A DNA stretch of 31,829 nucleotides from an uncultured Leptotrichia sp. Its GTDB lineage: Bacteria > Fusobacteriota > Fusobacteriia > Fusobacteriales > Leptotrichiaceae. Every line of letters begins with the position of its first letter. The stretch's first letter is position 1. Of the stretch, positions 15,366 to 23,635 are shown piece by piece. The position numbers were made by a program, and so were the translations under genes. The stretch is from positions 1-31,829 of the forward strand of contig CALIJH010000167.1 in the NCBI GenBank assembly GCA_938017765.1, in the 5' to 3' direction. The notes under the pieces are model-generated. The model worked only from the letters and a program-made list of their open reading frames with translations. It did not search any database and was not told the origin of the DNA.

Positions 15366-15586
15366 GTAATCAGAAATAAAAAATTCTGGTCTATTCGTTA
15401 CCGACGATACAATTTTTGGGCTTTACTCTTTCTTAATGGGGTCAGACTTTTGTATTTTGAATCAGGCACATCACGGCGGTTCTATACTTTGCACGGATTC
15501 TGTACAATTTACAAATATGACTACCACCTGTACCAACTACAGGCGACCAAAAATTCAGTCGAAACGGTAGATTGGATTTTTTTAAT
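15366..15586 (+). ncRNA. Candidate long-hairpin non-coding RNA, possibly 6S RNA-like
   Basis: About 220 nt, visibly richer in G+C than its flanks, begin at the start expected from the perfect promoter and end in a T run at 15576-15583. The 5' arm (15378-15419) folds onto the 3' arm (15547-15583). The outer stem 15378-15393/15568-15583 has one mismatch and three G-U pairs, and the inner stem 15411-15419/15547-15555 is perfect. Weaker pairing continues inwards, for example GAATC (15459-15463) with GATTC (15516-15520). A single rod-like hairpin with interruptions, in an AT-rich genome and behind a strong promoter, is the general shape of 6S RNA, which is known from Fusobacterium. A start-less open frame (15370-15570, internal ATG at 15436) also crosses it; I could not recognise its product. 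A decayed gene or palindromic element remains possible. Confidence 0.4.
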
Positions 15587-15832
15587 TTGTTAGATTTTTT
15601 ATATATATAATTTAAATTCTGGATAAAATAAAAATTTTTTTGAAAAAAGTTAAAAAAGTATATTTGATAAGAATACTGATTTTTATAAAAGTGAAAGAAA
15701 TATTTTTAGTTAGTAAAAAAAGTTTGTAAAAAAATCTCAAAAATATTTTGAAATTTAAAAAAAACAAGGTATATATTTAATGTACTTATTTTTGAAAAAG
15801 ATTTTATCTTTTTTGTCTTTTCATAGCGTTAC
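15587..15832. other. AT-rich gene-free stretch
   Basis: No ORF with a start and Shine-Dalgarno, and no convincing RNA structure, could be supported between the candidate non-coding RNA and the bidirectional terminator. It is mostly A and T runs. Confidence 0.6.
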
Positions 15833-15862
15833 AAAAAGAGTGGAACCCCAACCACTCTTTTT
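15833..15862. terminator. Bidirectional intrinsic terminator
   Basis: An 11-bp stem AAAAAGAGTGG/CCACTCTTTTT (15833-15843, 15852-15862) closes an 8-nt loop, with A and T flanks on both sides. On the minus strand it ends the DUF554-regulator operon; on the plus strand it would stop any read-through from 15366. Confidence 0.85.
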
Positions 15863-15953
15863 TCTATTCATTTTATACTATATTGTAATTTCAAAAAATT
15901 TTATAAATGGAATTGAATAAAATTGATAATTATAAATCCTGCATTGCTGTGTA

Positions 15954-16616
15954 TTATAATTTCGAAAAATCTACCTGATATTTATTGTTTTTAATTTTTT
16001 TCAAAATACCTCTATCGCATAATGTCGAGATTTCCCTCGAAAGGGAGGGTCTTGTAATTTCAAATTTTTTTGAAAGTTCGGATATATTGGGCTGAAATGA
16101 GATAATCCCGTCTTTTTGATTTTCCCTTATATAGCTGAGGATTTTGTCATTTATAGTTTTATTGACAAAATTAAACCATATTCTTTTGGATAAAAGCTGA
16201 CTTTTATTGGATATTTCATCGAGGAAATTTAAAAGAATTCTCTTATCCTCCTGCATAATTTCCACAAAATCTTTTTTATTCAGAAATAAATATTTGGATT
16301 TTTCAACGGAAATGAGGTCTACAGGGAAAACTTTAGTATCTCCGAATATAAATGCGGGAGCTATAATTTCGTAAGTTTTTATAAAGTCAATAGTGATAGT
16401 TTCTCCCCCTGATTTCTGCATTTCCCCTTTGGCAGAGCCTTCGAGGATAATGATGATATTTTCAATATTATCTCCTCTGAAAAATACCGTTTCATTTTTT
16501 TTATAATTTCTGATATGATAATTTATTTTTTTTAGTACGGCTTCTGTTTCATTTATGTCAAATCCTTTAAATAAGGAAACTTTTGATATTATTTTATAAA
16601 GTTCGTGGGGTTTCAT
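15954..16616 (-). CDS. Crp/Fnr-family transcriptional regulator
   Basis: A 220-residue DNA-binding regulator. Residues about 15-125 form a cyclic-nucleotide-binding-type beta-roll (FKGFDINETEAVL, NETVFFRGDNIENIIIILEGSAKGE). A long dimerisation helix follows, then a C-terminal winged helix-turn-helix with recognition segment SELSKKFEITRPSLSREISTL. No N-terminal cysteine cluster is present, so it is not an oxygen-sensing FNR with an iron-sulfur cluster. The effector is unknown. It starts 20 bp after the DUF554 stop with GGGAGGT before the ATG, and is co-transcribed with that gene. Confidence 0.9.
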   Translation of the reverse strand: MKPHELYKIISKVSLFKGFDINETEAVLKKINYHIRNYKKNETVFFRGDNIENIIIILEGSAKGEMQKSGGETITIDFIKTYEIIAPAFIFGDTKVFPVDLISVEKSKYLFLNKKDFVEIMQEDKRILLNFLDEISNKSQLLSKRIWFNFVNKTINDKILSYIRENQKDGIISFQPNISELSKKFEITRPSLSREISTLCDRGILKKIKNNKYQVDFSKL

Positions 16617-16636
16617 AAAGACCTCCCTGTATAAAA

Positions 16637-17377
16637 TTATTTTATGTATTTTATAAATATTTCAGTAATTATGAGAATAAATACCGAAGGCAGCATATTT
16701 GCCACTTTTATATTTTTTTTCAGAACAATGTTGATACCTAAAGCACAAATCATTATTCCGCCTAAAAAGTCTAAATCCGATATTGCTTCAGGAGTCAGAA
16801 AAGATTTTATCTGCTGGGCAAAAAGATAAAATATTCCCTGATATATAAGTACCGAAAAAGCTGAAAAAATTACTCCTATACCATAAGTGGAAGCAAATAT
16901 TATAGCTGTAATTCCGTCCAGTACGGATTTTATGTTCAATATTTTATTATCACCGGCAAGACCGCTGTTTATAGGACCTATTATAGCCATTGCTCCTACA
17001 CAATACAGAATAGTAGTCATAGAAAGACCTTTGGCAAAATTGGAATCCTTTTCTTTATTTTCAATTGGATTTAAAAGATTATCATTTTTATAAGAAATAG
17101 ACGAAATTTTGGAAAATTTATTTTCTACGAAAATACTTAATTTTTTAATTTGAAAATCTATGTCAATAATTTGCCCAATAATTGAGCCGACCATAAAGTA
17201 TATAAGAATTTTGATTTCCCTGTCGGAATTAAATGTAGCTTTTATACCTGAAATAATAATAAATAAACCTATACAGTCCATTATAGTATTTCTGATATTT
17301 TCTTTAAACCTTTTTCCTATAACAAGCCCAAGCAGACTGCCTACTATAATAACTGCAAAATTAGTAATGATTCCCAT
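16637..17377 (-). CDS. DUF554 (YdfK-like) membrane protein
   Basis: A 246-residue polytopic inner-membrane protein of the DUF554 family, function unknown. The family pattern is seen in the N-terminal GIITNFAVIIVGSLLGLVIG, the central YCVGAMAIIGPINSGLAGD and the DGITAIIFASTYGIGV segment; about seven hydrophobic stretches are visible. The Lys/Asn-rich loop around residues 85-115 is hydrophilic. AAAGGA precedes the ATG on the minus strand. It is the first gene of a two-gene operon with the Crp-family regulator, which may control it. Confidence 0.88.
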   Translation of the reverse strand: MGIITNFAVIIVGSLLGLVIGKRFKENIRNTIMDCIGLFIIISGIKATFNSDREIKILIYFMVGSIIGQIIDIDFQIKKLSIFVENKFSKISSISYKNDNLLNPIENKEKDSNFAKGLSMTTILYCVGAMAIIGPINSGLAGDNKILNIKSVLDGITAIIFASTYGIGVIFSAFSVLIYQGIFYLFAQQIKSFLTPEAISDLDFLGGIMICALGINIVLKKNIKVANMLPSVFILIITEIFIKYIK

Positions 17378-17412
17378 TGTTTTCCTTTCAAAATTTAAAT
17401 TTAACCTGTAGA

Positions 17413-17421
17413 ATTATATCA
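17413..17421 (-). promoter_or_regulatory. Extended -10 promoter of the DUF554-regulator operon
   Basis: On the minus strand, TGATATAAT gives an extended -10 with a perfect hexamer (17418-17413); the -35 at 17 bp is weak (TGTAAT). It lies about 35 bp before the DUF554 start. Confidence 0.5.
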
Positions 17422-17646
17422 CAAATAAGTATAAAATTACAGTATATAAAAACTGATTTTACTGTAATTTCAAAGAAAATTTCTGATTTCAAAAATTTTA
17501 GGATTTATAACAGAAGGAAAATAATATCAATAAAATAATAAAAAAATAAAATAGTAAAAATAAAATGGTAGAAAAATAAAATAGAAATATAATTTATCAG
17601 ATTAATCAGTTTTATATTTTCTGAAAAAATAAACTCAAAAAATTAC

Positions 17647-17675
17647 TTGAAAATAATGTGGAAATATGGTAATAT
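17647..17675 (+). promoter_or_regulatory. Promoter of rplS
   Basis: TTGAAA (17647-17652), 17 bp, then TAATAT (17670-17675). The resulting leader of about 95 nt contains a small hairpin CTGATA/TATCAG at 17719-17735. The rest of the gap from 17422 is AT-rich with no ORF. Confidence 0.5.
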
Positions 17676-17777
17676 ATTTCGTATATTGAATAAGGATATT
17701 CCGCTTTTATTGTTAATGCTGATACATAATATCAGTAAAGATAGAAAGAATATCGCGTAAAGAAGGGAGTGGATTTC

Positions 17778-18128
17778 TTGAAAGAGAAATTAATCGAACT
17801 GGTAGAAAAAGAATACTTAAAATCTGACATACCTCAATTTAAATCAGGAGACACAATAGCTGTCTATTATAAAGTAAAAGAGGGAAATAAAGAAAGAATA
17901 CAGGTATTCGAAGGTGTAGTTATAAGAGTATCCGGTGGCGGAATGGCTAAAAACTTCACTGTAAGAAAAGTATCTTCGGGAGTAGGTGTAGAAAGAATAA
18001 TACCTATAAATTCTCCGTTAATTGAAAAAATAGAAGTTAAGAGAATAGGAAAAGTAAGAAGAGCAAGATTATATTACTTGAGAAACTTATCAGGAAAAGC
18101 TGCTAGAATTAAAGAAATTAGAAAGTAG
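17778..18128 (+). CDS. rplS: 50S ribosomal protein L19
   Basis: L19 sits at the interface of the 30S and 50S subunits. The sequence shows the family core: FKSGDTIAVYYKVKEGNKER, QVFEGVVIRVSGGG, TVRKVSSGVGVERI and the C-terminal RRARLYYLRNLSGKAARIKE. The frame can be opened at a GTG (17769), but the Shine-Dalgarno AAGGGAG (17763-17769) would then overlap the start codon. It is 8 nt from the TTG at 17778, giving MKEKLIELVEKEY and 116 residues, the normal bacterial length. L19 is alone here rather than in the rpsP-rimM-trmD-rplS operon common elsewhere. A terminator follows directly. Confidence 0.97.
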   Translation: MKEKLIELVEKEYLKSDIPQFKSGDTIAVYYKVKEGNKERIQVFEGVVIRVSGGGMAKNFTVRKVSSGVGVERIIPINSPLIEKIEVKRIGKVRRARLYYLRNLSGKAARIKEIRK

Positions 18129-18130
18129 CT

Positions 18131-18156
18131 AAGAGCTAGCATTTGCTAGCTTTTTC
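18131..18156 (+). terminator. Terminator of rplS
   Basis: Stem GCTAGC/GCTAGC (18135-18140, 18145-18150), extended by A-T and G-U pairs, loop ATTT, then a T run to 18155. It begins 3 nt after the stop codon. Confidence 0.85.
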
Positions 18157-18252
18157 TGTTTACAGATATAGATTACGGAATAAATATAAGTACGAATAAT
18201 AATTTAGAAATAGAAATTAGAAACAGAAATTAGAAATAGAAAGGAAAAAAAT

Positions 18253-19794
18253 ATGAATATATTATTATGGGGAATATTTTATATAATAACTTCAATAATT
18301 CTTTTATATTTTTTCTTAAGAGAAAAACAGGTAGTGAATTTTATAAGAAAAAAAGAAGACGATATACTGAAAAATATTCCCATAGGAGATGAGGGAGAAG
18401 GAAAAAGAATAAAACTCGGAAATATTATAACAGTTTTAGGGATAGCCGTTTCCGTTATTTTCTTTTTTATAGTGGATAAGGAACCCGATTATGTAATTAA
18501 GCTTAAAATCTGGGGAATATACGGAATGTTTATCCTGAATATGATATTTTTGGTTATGAGGGAACAGCATGAATGGATATTTCTTTCAAATCTGATAATG
18601 CTTTTTTTAGGAAAATTGATGTTCAATATTTTAGATACAAATTTTTATATATATCTATTTGCGACTATGATACTGTCATTTCCGTTGATTTTCCTTTATA
18701 GAAAACCTTCAAAAGAAAGAATTTTGGAGTCAACCGTAAGAAATGATTCAAAACCCGGAGAATTTACAAAAGCACTGGAAAAAATTCAAAAAGAAACAGG
18801 GATGAGTCAGGAAGATGCTAAAAAAGAGCTGATAGAAATAGAAAAAAGAAAACAGAGTACATTGGGAAGAGCTTTTGCAAGAATGGATACGGCGATAACT
18901 GCTGTAGTTCTCGTTCTTCTGATACAGGCATTTTATCTGGGGAATTATGTAATACCTACGGGTTCTATGGAGCCTACAATAAAAGTAAAAGACAGAGTGT
19001 TTGCCAATATGATAAAATACAAGTTTTCCAATCCGAAAGTTGGTGATATTGTAGCATTCAAAGAGCCTGTAACTGATAAAATAATGTATACTAAAAGAAT
19101 AGTGGGAGTTGCAGGACAGACGTTGCAAATTAAAGATATTTCCGTTATGACTTTGACAGACCCCTCGACAGATAGTTCCGAAGAAACCAATGCAGGCAGA
19201 ATTTATTTAGATGACAAACTGTCCGAAGTTTTAAACAGACCTTACAGTATAGAAGCTCTTTTGAAAGACAATAAAATATATATACCGAAAAAAGGGGATA
19301 AAGTCAAACTGGATAAAATTATAGCGATATCAAAATTGGCGGGTTATGCCACTAATTCCGATAAAGATAATTTTTATATAGTTCAAACAAACTGGGAAGG
19401 CTATAAACAAGGTCAGGATTATGAAGAAATGACCGCAGAGCAGTTTTTGAGTAGAATAAATACAAAAAAAGACTTTAAAAACATTATAGGAAATTCTTCA
19501 GGGGAATATAATGAAAATGACCCTAAAACAAATACATATTATACATTCACATTAAAAGTCGAAGGAAGAGATGAACTCGTTTTACCGATACAGGATTTTA
19601 AATATAACGATGAAATGTTTATGAAACTCTTAAACGGAGAAACAGTAACTCTTGATAAAAATTATTATATGGCAATGGGAGATAATACTACAAACAGTTT
19701 GGACTCGAGATTTTTCGGATATGTTGCCGAAGACAGGATAAAAGGAAATCTTCTTTTGAGATGGTGGCCTTTAAACAGAGTAGGATTGATGTAG
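18253..19794 (+). CDS. lepB: Signal peptidase I with multi-spanning N-terminal extension
   Basis: Type I signal peptidase, the membrane serine protease that cleaves signal peptides from exported proteins. Catalytic Ser238 lies in IPTGSMEPT and the general-base Lys281 in YTKRIVGVAG; box E is GDNTTNSLDSRFFG (476-489). At 513 residues it is far longer than most bacterial enzymes. The extra length comes from about 210 N-terminal residues with around five hydrophobic segments (about 4-22, 55-73, 85-102, 108-122, 129-149) and a charged linker, before the usual membrane anchor at 213-230. Inserts in the catalytic domain (about 295-460) also add length. It has its own AAGGA ribosome site and follows the rplS terminator, so it is separately transcribed. 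Confidence 0.94.
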   Translation: MNILLWGIFYIITSIILLYFFLREKQVVNFIRKKEDDILKNIPIGDEGEGKRIKLGNIITVLGIAVSVIFFFIVDKEPDYVIKLKIWGIYGMFILNMIFLVMREQHEWIFLSNLIMLFLGKLMFNILDTNFYIYLFATMILSFPLIFLYRKPSKERILESTVRNDSKPGEFTKALEKIQKETGMSQEDAKKELIEIEKRKQSTLGRAFARMDTAITAVVLVLLIQAFYLGNYVIPTGSMEPTIKVKDRVFANMIKYKFSNPKVGDIVAFKEPVTDKIMYTKRIVGVAGQTLQIKDISVMTLTDPSTDSSEETNAGRIYLDDKLSEVLNRPYSIEALLKDNKIYIPKKGDKVKLDKIIAISKLAGYATNSDKDNFYIVQTNWEGYKQGQDYEEMTAEQFLSRINTKKDFKNIIGNSSGEYNENDPKTNTYYTFTLKVEGRDELVLPIQDFKYNDEMFMKLLNGETVTLDKNYYMAMGDNTTNSLDSRFFGYVAEDRIKGNLLLRWWPLNRVGLM

Positions 19795-19935
19795 CAATGG
19801 CTTAAATAAAATTAGGATAACATAATATCAGCTGTTACAAATTATTTTTAATATAAGACAGGCTTTTTTGGAAATTTTTGTATTTTAGAGATTACAGAAA
19901 TTAGAGATTATAGAAAAGAATAATAAAAAATAATA

Positions 19936-20466
19936 ATGAAAAAAGATATATACGAACTTTCCATTAATAATATTGATGAAAGTAAAATAAAAGAATTAGT
20001 CAAAATTCATAATGAAAATTTTAAGAATAAAGTTGAAGGAAGCTATTTTAAAGATATTTTAGAAAATAACCTTTATACGGTTTATTGTACTAACTGTATT
20101 ATAGAAAATATGGTAAGAAATATCGAAGAAAATATGATTACGGAAAAAGAGGAGAAAATATCGGGATATATTATTTATTATGATACTTTTTCCTGTTTTG
20201 ATTTATTTGAAATTGCAGTGGATAAAGAATTTCAGAATAGAGGCATAGGAAATAGACTGTTAGTAAATTCGATGTCGGCATTGTTTGACAATGAAAAATA
20301 TGAAAACAGGACAAAAGAAGAAAAATCAATTCTTCTGGAAGTCAATGAAAATAACTTCAGCGCTATAAAATTGTATAGAAAAAATAATTTTAAAGAAATA
20401 TCTGTCAGAAAAAATTATTATGGCACAGGACAGAATGCTCTCATAATGATAAAGTCAAATGATTAA
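19936..20466 (+). CDS. GNAT-family N-acetyltransferase (RimI-like)
   Basis: A 176-residue GNAT acetyltransferase that uses acetyl-CoA to acetylate an amine, in the RimI subfamily a protein N-terminus. The acetyl-CoA-binding motif A is seen as IAVDKEFQNRGIGNRLL, with the QNRGIG loop at residues 100-105. The RimI-like C-terminal part follows: LEVNENNFSAIKLYRKNNF. An acidic stretch around residues 58-75 is an insert. The ATG has only weak ribosome-binding signals. The substrate cannot be fixed from sequence; RimI (ribosomal protein S18 alanine acetyltransferase) is a candidate. Confidence 0.82.
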   Translation: MKKDIYELSINNIDESKIKELVKIHNENFKNKVEGSYFKDILENNLYTVYCTNCIIENMVRNIEENMITEKEEKISGYIIYYDTFSCFDLFEIAVDKEFQNRGIGNRLLVNSMSALFDNEKYENRTKEEKSILLEVNENNFSAIKLYRKNNFKEISVRKNYYGTGQNALIMIKSND

Positions 20467-20654
20467 AAATTTATATTTTCCGACAGATAAAATATAGTGA
20501 AATCAAAAAGAGTAAGCCCAATGCTTATAATAAATAAAATTTACAGGAATAAAAAATATAATGAAATCAGAAATAAATTTTAATACTAAATCATTCGATT
20601 TTGCAACCATTTAATTTTGCAACATCGTCATAAAGTAAAACAAATATCAGAAAT

Positions 20655-20703
20655 AGGAGGTAAAGATTTTATCTGAAATTTATTTTTAAATTTTGGGAAA
20701 ATC
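20655..20703 (+). promoter_or_regulatory. Strong Shine-Dalgarno far upstream of valS followed by a hairpin
   Basis: AGGAGG at 20655-20660 lies 54 nt before the valS ATG, with in-frame stops between. The intervening GATTTT (20665-20670) can pair with AAAATC (20698-20703), with an inner AAATTT/AAATTT pairing. Folding would bring the ribosome site to about 14 nt from the start. Confidence 0.4.
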
Positions 20704-20713
20704 ATAACAGAAT

Positions 20714-23365
20714 ATGGAAAAAGAACTGAATAAAACTTATTCACCGAAAGAAATAGAAGAAAAATGGTATAAAATATGGGAAGAAAAAGGATATTTCAAT
20801 GCCCAGCATAATGATGAAAAACCGGGATATTCCATAGTCATTCCCCCTCCTAATGTAACAGGGATACTGCACATGGGACATATGCTTGACAATGCAATTC
20901 AGGACACAATTATAAGATATAAGAGAATGAGCGGATTTGATGCTTTATGGGTTCCGGGTACAGATCATGCGGGAATTGCTACGCAGAATAAAGTGGAAAG
21001 AATGCTGCTTGAGCAGGGGACTACTAAAGAAGAGATAGGAAGAGAAGAATTTCTCAAAAAAACGTGGGAATGGAAAGAAAAACATGGAGGGCTTATAACT
21101 AAACAGCTAAGAAGGCTCGGAGTTTCTTTGGACTGGTCAAGGGAAAGATTTACAATGGACGAGGGGCTTTCCCGAGCGGTAAAGGAAGTGTTTATAAAAC
21201 TGTACAATGACGGGCTTATTTACAGAGGGGAATATATAGTAAACTGGTGTCCTCACGACAAGACGGCTCTTGCTGATGATGAAGTAAATCATATTGATAA
21301 AAATGGAAAAATATGGGAAATAAAATATAAAATAAAAGATAGCGATGATTATGTGATAATCGCTACTACAAGACCCGAAACAATGCTTGGAGATACAGGA
21401 ATAGCTGTAAACCCTAAAGATGAAAGATATAGCCATTTAATAGGAAAAACTGTAATATTGCCGTTAATGGACAGAGAAATCCCTGTAGTTGCCGATGATT
21501 ATGTGGATATGGAATTTGGAACAGGAGTAGTAAAAATGACTCCGTCTCACGACCCTAATGACTTTGAAGTTGCTAAAAGAACGGGGTTACAATTTTTAAA
21601 CATATTTACGGAAGATGCCAAAGTAAATGAAAACGGCGGAAAATATTGCGGGCTGGATAGATTTGAAGCAAGAAAAGCAATACTGAAAGACCTTGAAGAA
21701 CAGGGATATCTCGCAGGAGTAAAAGAACATAAAAATTCGGTAGGGCATTGCTATAGATGTGATACGATAATCGAACCGAGAGTTTCCACACAGTGGTTTG
21801 TAAAAATGAAACCCCTTGCAGAAAGAGCATTGGAAGTAGTTAAAAACGGAAAAATACAAATAACGCCGAAAAGGTGGGAAAAAGTATACTATAACTGGCT
21901 TGAAAATATAAGGGACTGGACTATTTCAAGACAGATATGGTGGGGACACAGAATACCTGCATATTATGCGGAAGACGGTACAGTTTTTGTAGCAAGGGAT
22001 ATGGAAGAAGCGAGAGCGCAGGCAAAAGAAAAATTTGGAAAAGAAGTTGATTTAAGGGAAGAAACTGATGTTCTTGATACATGGTTTTCATCCGCTCTGT
22101 GGCCTTTTTCCACAATGGGTTGGCCTGAAAAAACAAAAGACCTTGAAAAATTCTTCCCTACAAATACATTAGTAACGGGTGCCGATATATTGTTTTTCTG
22201 GGTTGCAAGAATGATAATGATGAGTCTGTATATAAATGACGAAATTCCTTTCAGTTATGTGTATCTGCATGGCTTGATAAGGGACGAACAGGGCAGAAAA
22301 ATGAGTAAATCATTGGGAAACTCTCCCGACCCGTTAAATCTCATAGATAAATACGGAGCAGATGCCATAAGATATAGCTTTCTCTACAATACATCACAGG
22401 GACAGGATATACATTTTTCTGAAAAATTATTGGAAATGGGTTCCACTTTTGCCAATAAAATATGGAATGTTTCAAAATTTGTATTGTCAAATCTTGAGGA
22501 CTTTGACAAGGAAACCTCTGTTACGGATTTGGAATTTAAATTAGAAGATATGTGGATACTTTCCAAATTACAGAAAGCAGCTAAAAATATAAATGGATAT
22601 ATGGATAATTATGAGCTGGACAATGCGGCAAAAGCAGTTTATGAATTTTTCAGGGGGGAATTCTGCGATTGGTATGTGGAAATAGCCAAAACGAGAGTAT
22701 ACGGAGGCGAAGGAACTGATAAAATTACTGCCCAGTGGGTATTGAGACACATTTTGGACAGCGGACTTAAAATGCTTCATCCGTTTATGCCTTTTATTAC
22801 AGAAGAAATATGGCAGAAACTAAGTTTTGATGAAGAAACAATAATGTTATCAAAATTTCCTGTAGAGGATAAATTACTTATAAATGAAGAAGCTGAAAAA
22901 GAGTTTGATTATCTGAAAGAAGTCATTACCGCAATCAGAAATATAAGAGGCGAAGCAAATGTATCTCCGTCCAAAAAAATTGAAATTATATTCAGGACTG
23001 TTTCCGAAAATGAAAAGAAAATATTGGCAGATAATCCGAAAATACTCGATAAACTTGCTAATGTCGAAAAATATGATTTTACACCTAATGTTGAAATTCC
23101 TGAACTGGTAGGATTTAGACTGGTTGAAACGACTGAAATATATATACCTTTAGCTGACCTTATAGACAAGAAAAAAGAAATAGAAAAACTTGAAAAAGAT
23201 ATAGAAAAAACTCAGAAAGAACTGGACAAAGTTTTAGGAAAACTATCCAATGAAGCATTTCTGGCTAAAGCTCCGCAGGCTGTAGTGGATAAGGAAAATG
23301 CCATAAAAGAGGAACTGGAAACAAAAATAGCTAAATTCAGGGAAAGCATAAATCTATATAAATAA
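20714..23365 (+). CDS. valS: Valine--tRNA ligase
   Basis: Class I aminoacyl-tRNA synthetase that charges tRNA-Val and edits mischarged threonine. The 883-residue length is normal. Signature motifs are HMGH (residues 53-56, in PPPNVTGILHMGH) and KMSKS (529-533, in GRKMSKSLGN). The CP1 editing domain lies between about 190 and 340 with TTRPETMLGDTG. The anticodon-binding domain follows, then a C-terminal coiled coil (about 815-883) rich in Lys/Glu, which is typical of ValRS. The ATG at 20714 has no close Shine-Dalgarno; see the separate upstream element. No T-box motif was found in the leader. Confidence 0.98.
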   Translation: MEKELNKTYSPKEIEEKWYKIWEEKGYFNAQHNDEKPGYSIVIPPPNVTGILHMGHMLDNAIQDTIIRYKRMSGFDALWVPGTDHAGIATQNKVERMLLEQGTTKEEIGREEFLKKTWEWKEKHGGLITKQLRRLGVSLDWSRERFTMDEGLSRAVKEVFIKLYNDGLIYRGEYIVNWCPHDKTALADDEVNHIDKNGKIWEIKYKIKDSDDYVIIATTRPETMLGDTGIAVNPKDERYSHLIGKTVILPLMDREIPVVADDYVDMEFGTGVVKMTPSHDPNDFEVAKRTGLQFLNIFTEDAKVNENGGKYCGLDRFEARKAILKDLEEQGYLAGVKEHKNSVGHCYRCDTIIEPRVSTQWFVKMKPLAERALEVVKNGKIQITPKRWEKVYYNWLENIRDWTISRQIWWGHRIPAYYAEDGTVFVARDMEEARAQAKEKFGKEVDLREETDVLDTWFSSALWPFSTMGWPEKTKDLEKFFPTNTLVTGADILFFWVARMIMMSLYINDEIPFSYVYLHGLIRDEQGRKMSKSLGNSPDPLNLIDKYGADAIRYSFLYNTSQGQDIHFSEKLLEMGSTFANKIWNVSKFVLSNLEDFDKETSVTDLEFKLEDMWILSKLQKAAKNINGYMDNYELDNAAKAVYEFFRGEFCDWYVEIAKTRVYGGEGTDKITAQWVLRHILDSGLKMLHPFMPFITEEIWQKLSFDEETIMLSKFPVEDKLLINEEAEKEFDYLKEVITAIRNIRGEANVSPSKKIEIIFRTVSENEKKILADNPKILDKLANVEKYDFTPNVEIPELVGFRLVETTEIYIPLADLIDKKKEIEKLEKDIEKTQKELDKVLGKLSNEAFLAKAPQAVVDKENAIKEELETKIAKFRESINLYK

Positions 23366-23427
23366 CTTAAAAAAAATCAAAAAATGTAGTATAATATATT
23401 ATCAACATAAAAATACAGATATACTCT

Positions 23428-23454
23428 GTTAGGAGTGTTAGGAGTGTTAGGAGG
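23428..23454 (+). repeat. Three tandem 9-bp repeats carrying the Shine-Dalgarno of the small lipoprotein
   Basis: GTTAGGAGT occurs at 23428-23436 and 23437-23445, then GTTAGGAGG at 23446-23454. Each unit contains AGGAG, and the last forms the AGGAGGT ribosome site 6 nt before the ATG at 23461. Confidence 0.85.
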
Positions 23455-23460
23455 TAAAAA

Positions 23461-23580
23461 ATGAAAAAATTAATTATAGCTATATTATTAGGATTAACTT
23501 TAATGTCGTGTTCTGCGGGAATTGGCGCCAGTGTTGGTAAAGGCGGAATTAGAGGTAATGTAGGTGTTACTTTTAATTAA
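23461..23580 (+). CDS. 39-residue lipoprotein
   Basis: A small ORF missed by length filters. It has a lipoprotein signal (MKKL, a hydrophobic core, LMSC with Cys17 as the lipidation site) and a 23-residue mature part that is Gly/Val-rich (GIGASVGKGGIRGNVGV) and ends VTFN. A perfect AGGAGGT lies 6 nt upstream. A TATAAT at 23390-23395 with a weak -35 (TTAAAA, 17 bp) may drive it. Function is unknown. Short Gly-rich lipoproteins of this kind are widespread and poorly annotated. Confidence 0.75.
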   Translation: MKKLIIAILLGLTLMSCSAGIGASVGKGGIRGNVGVTFN

Positions 23581-23635
23581 AAAAAATAAAATTTTAAAAT
23601 AATATTCTCAAAATTTTTAGAGAGGAGGGAGTGCA

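Noticed and set aside
17769..17777. GTG start of rplS giving an N-terminal VDF extension
   Set aside because: The Shine-Dalgarno overlaps that codon; the TTG at 17778 has correct spacing and gives the normal L19 length.
20467..20713. T-box riboswitch upstream of valS
   Set aside because: No T-box core sequence or terminator/antiterminator pair is visible in the 247-bp leader.
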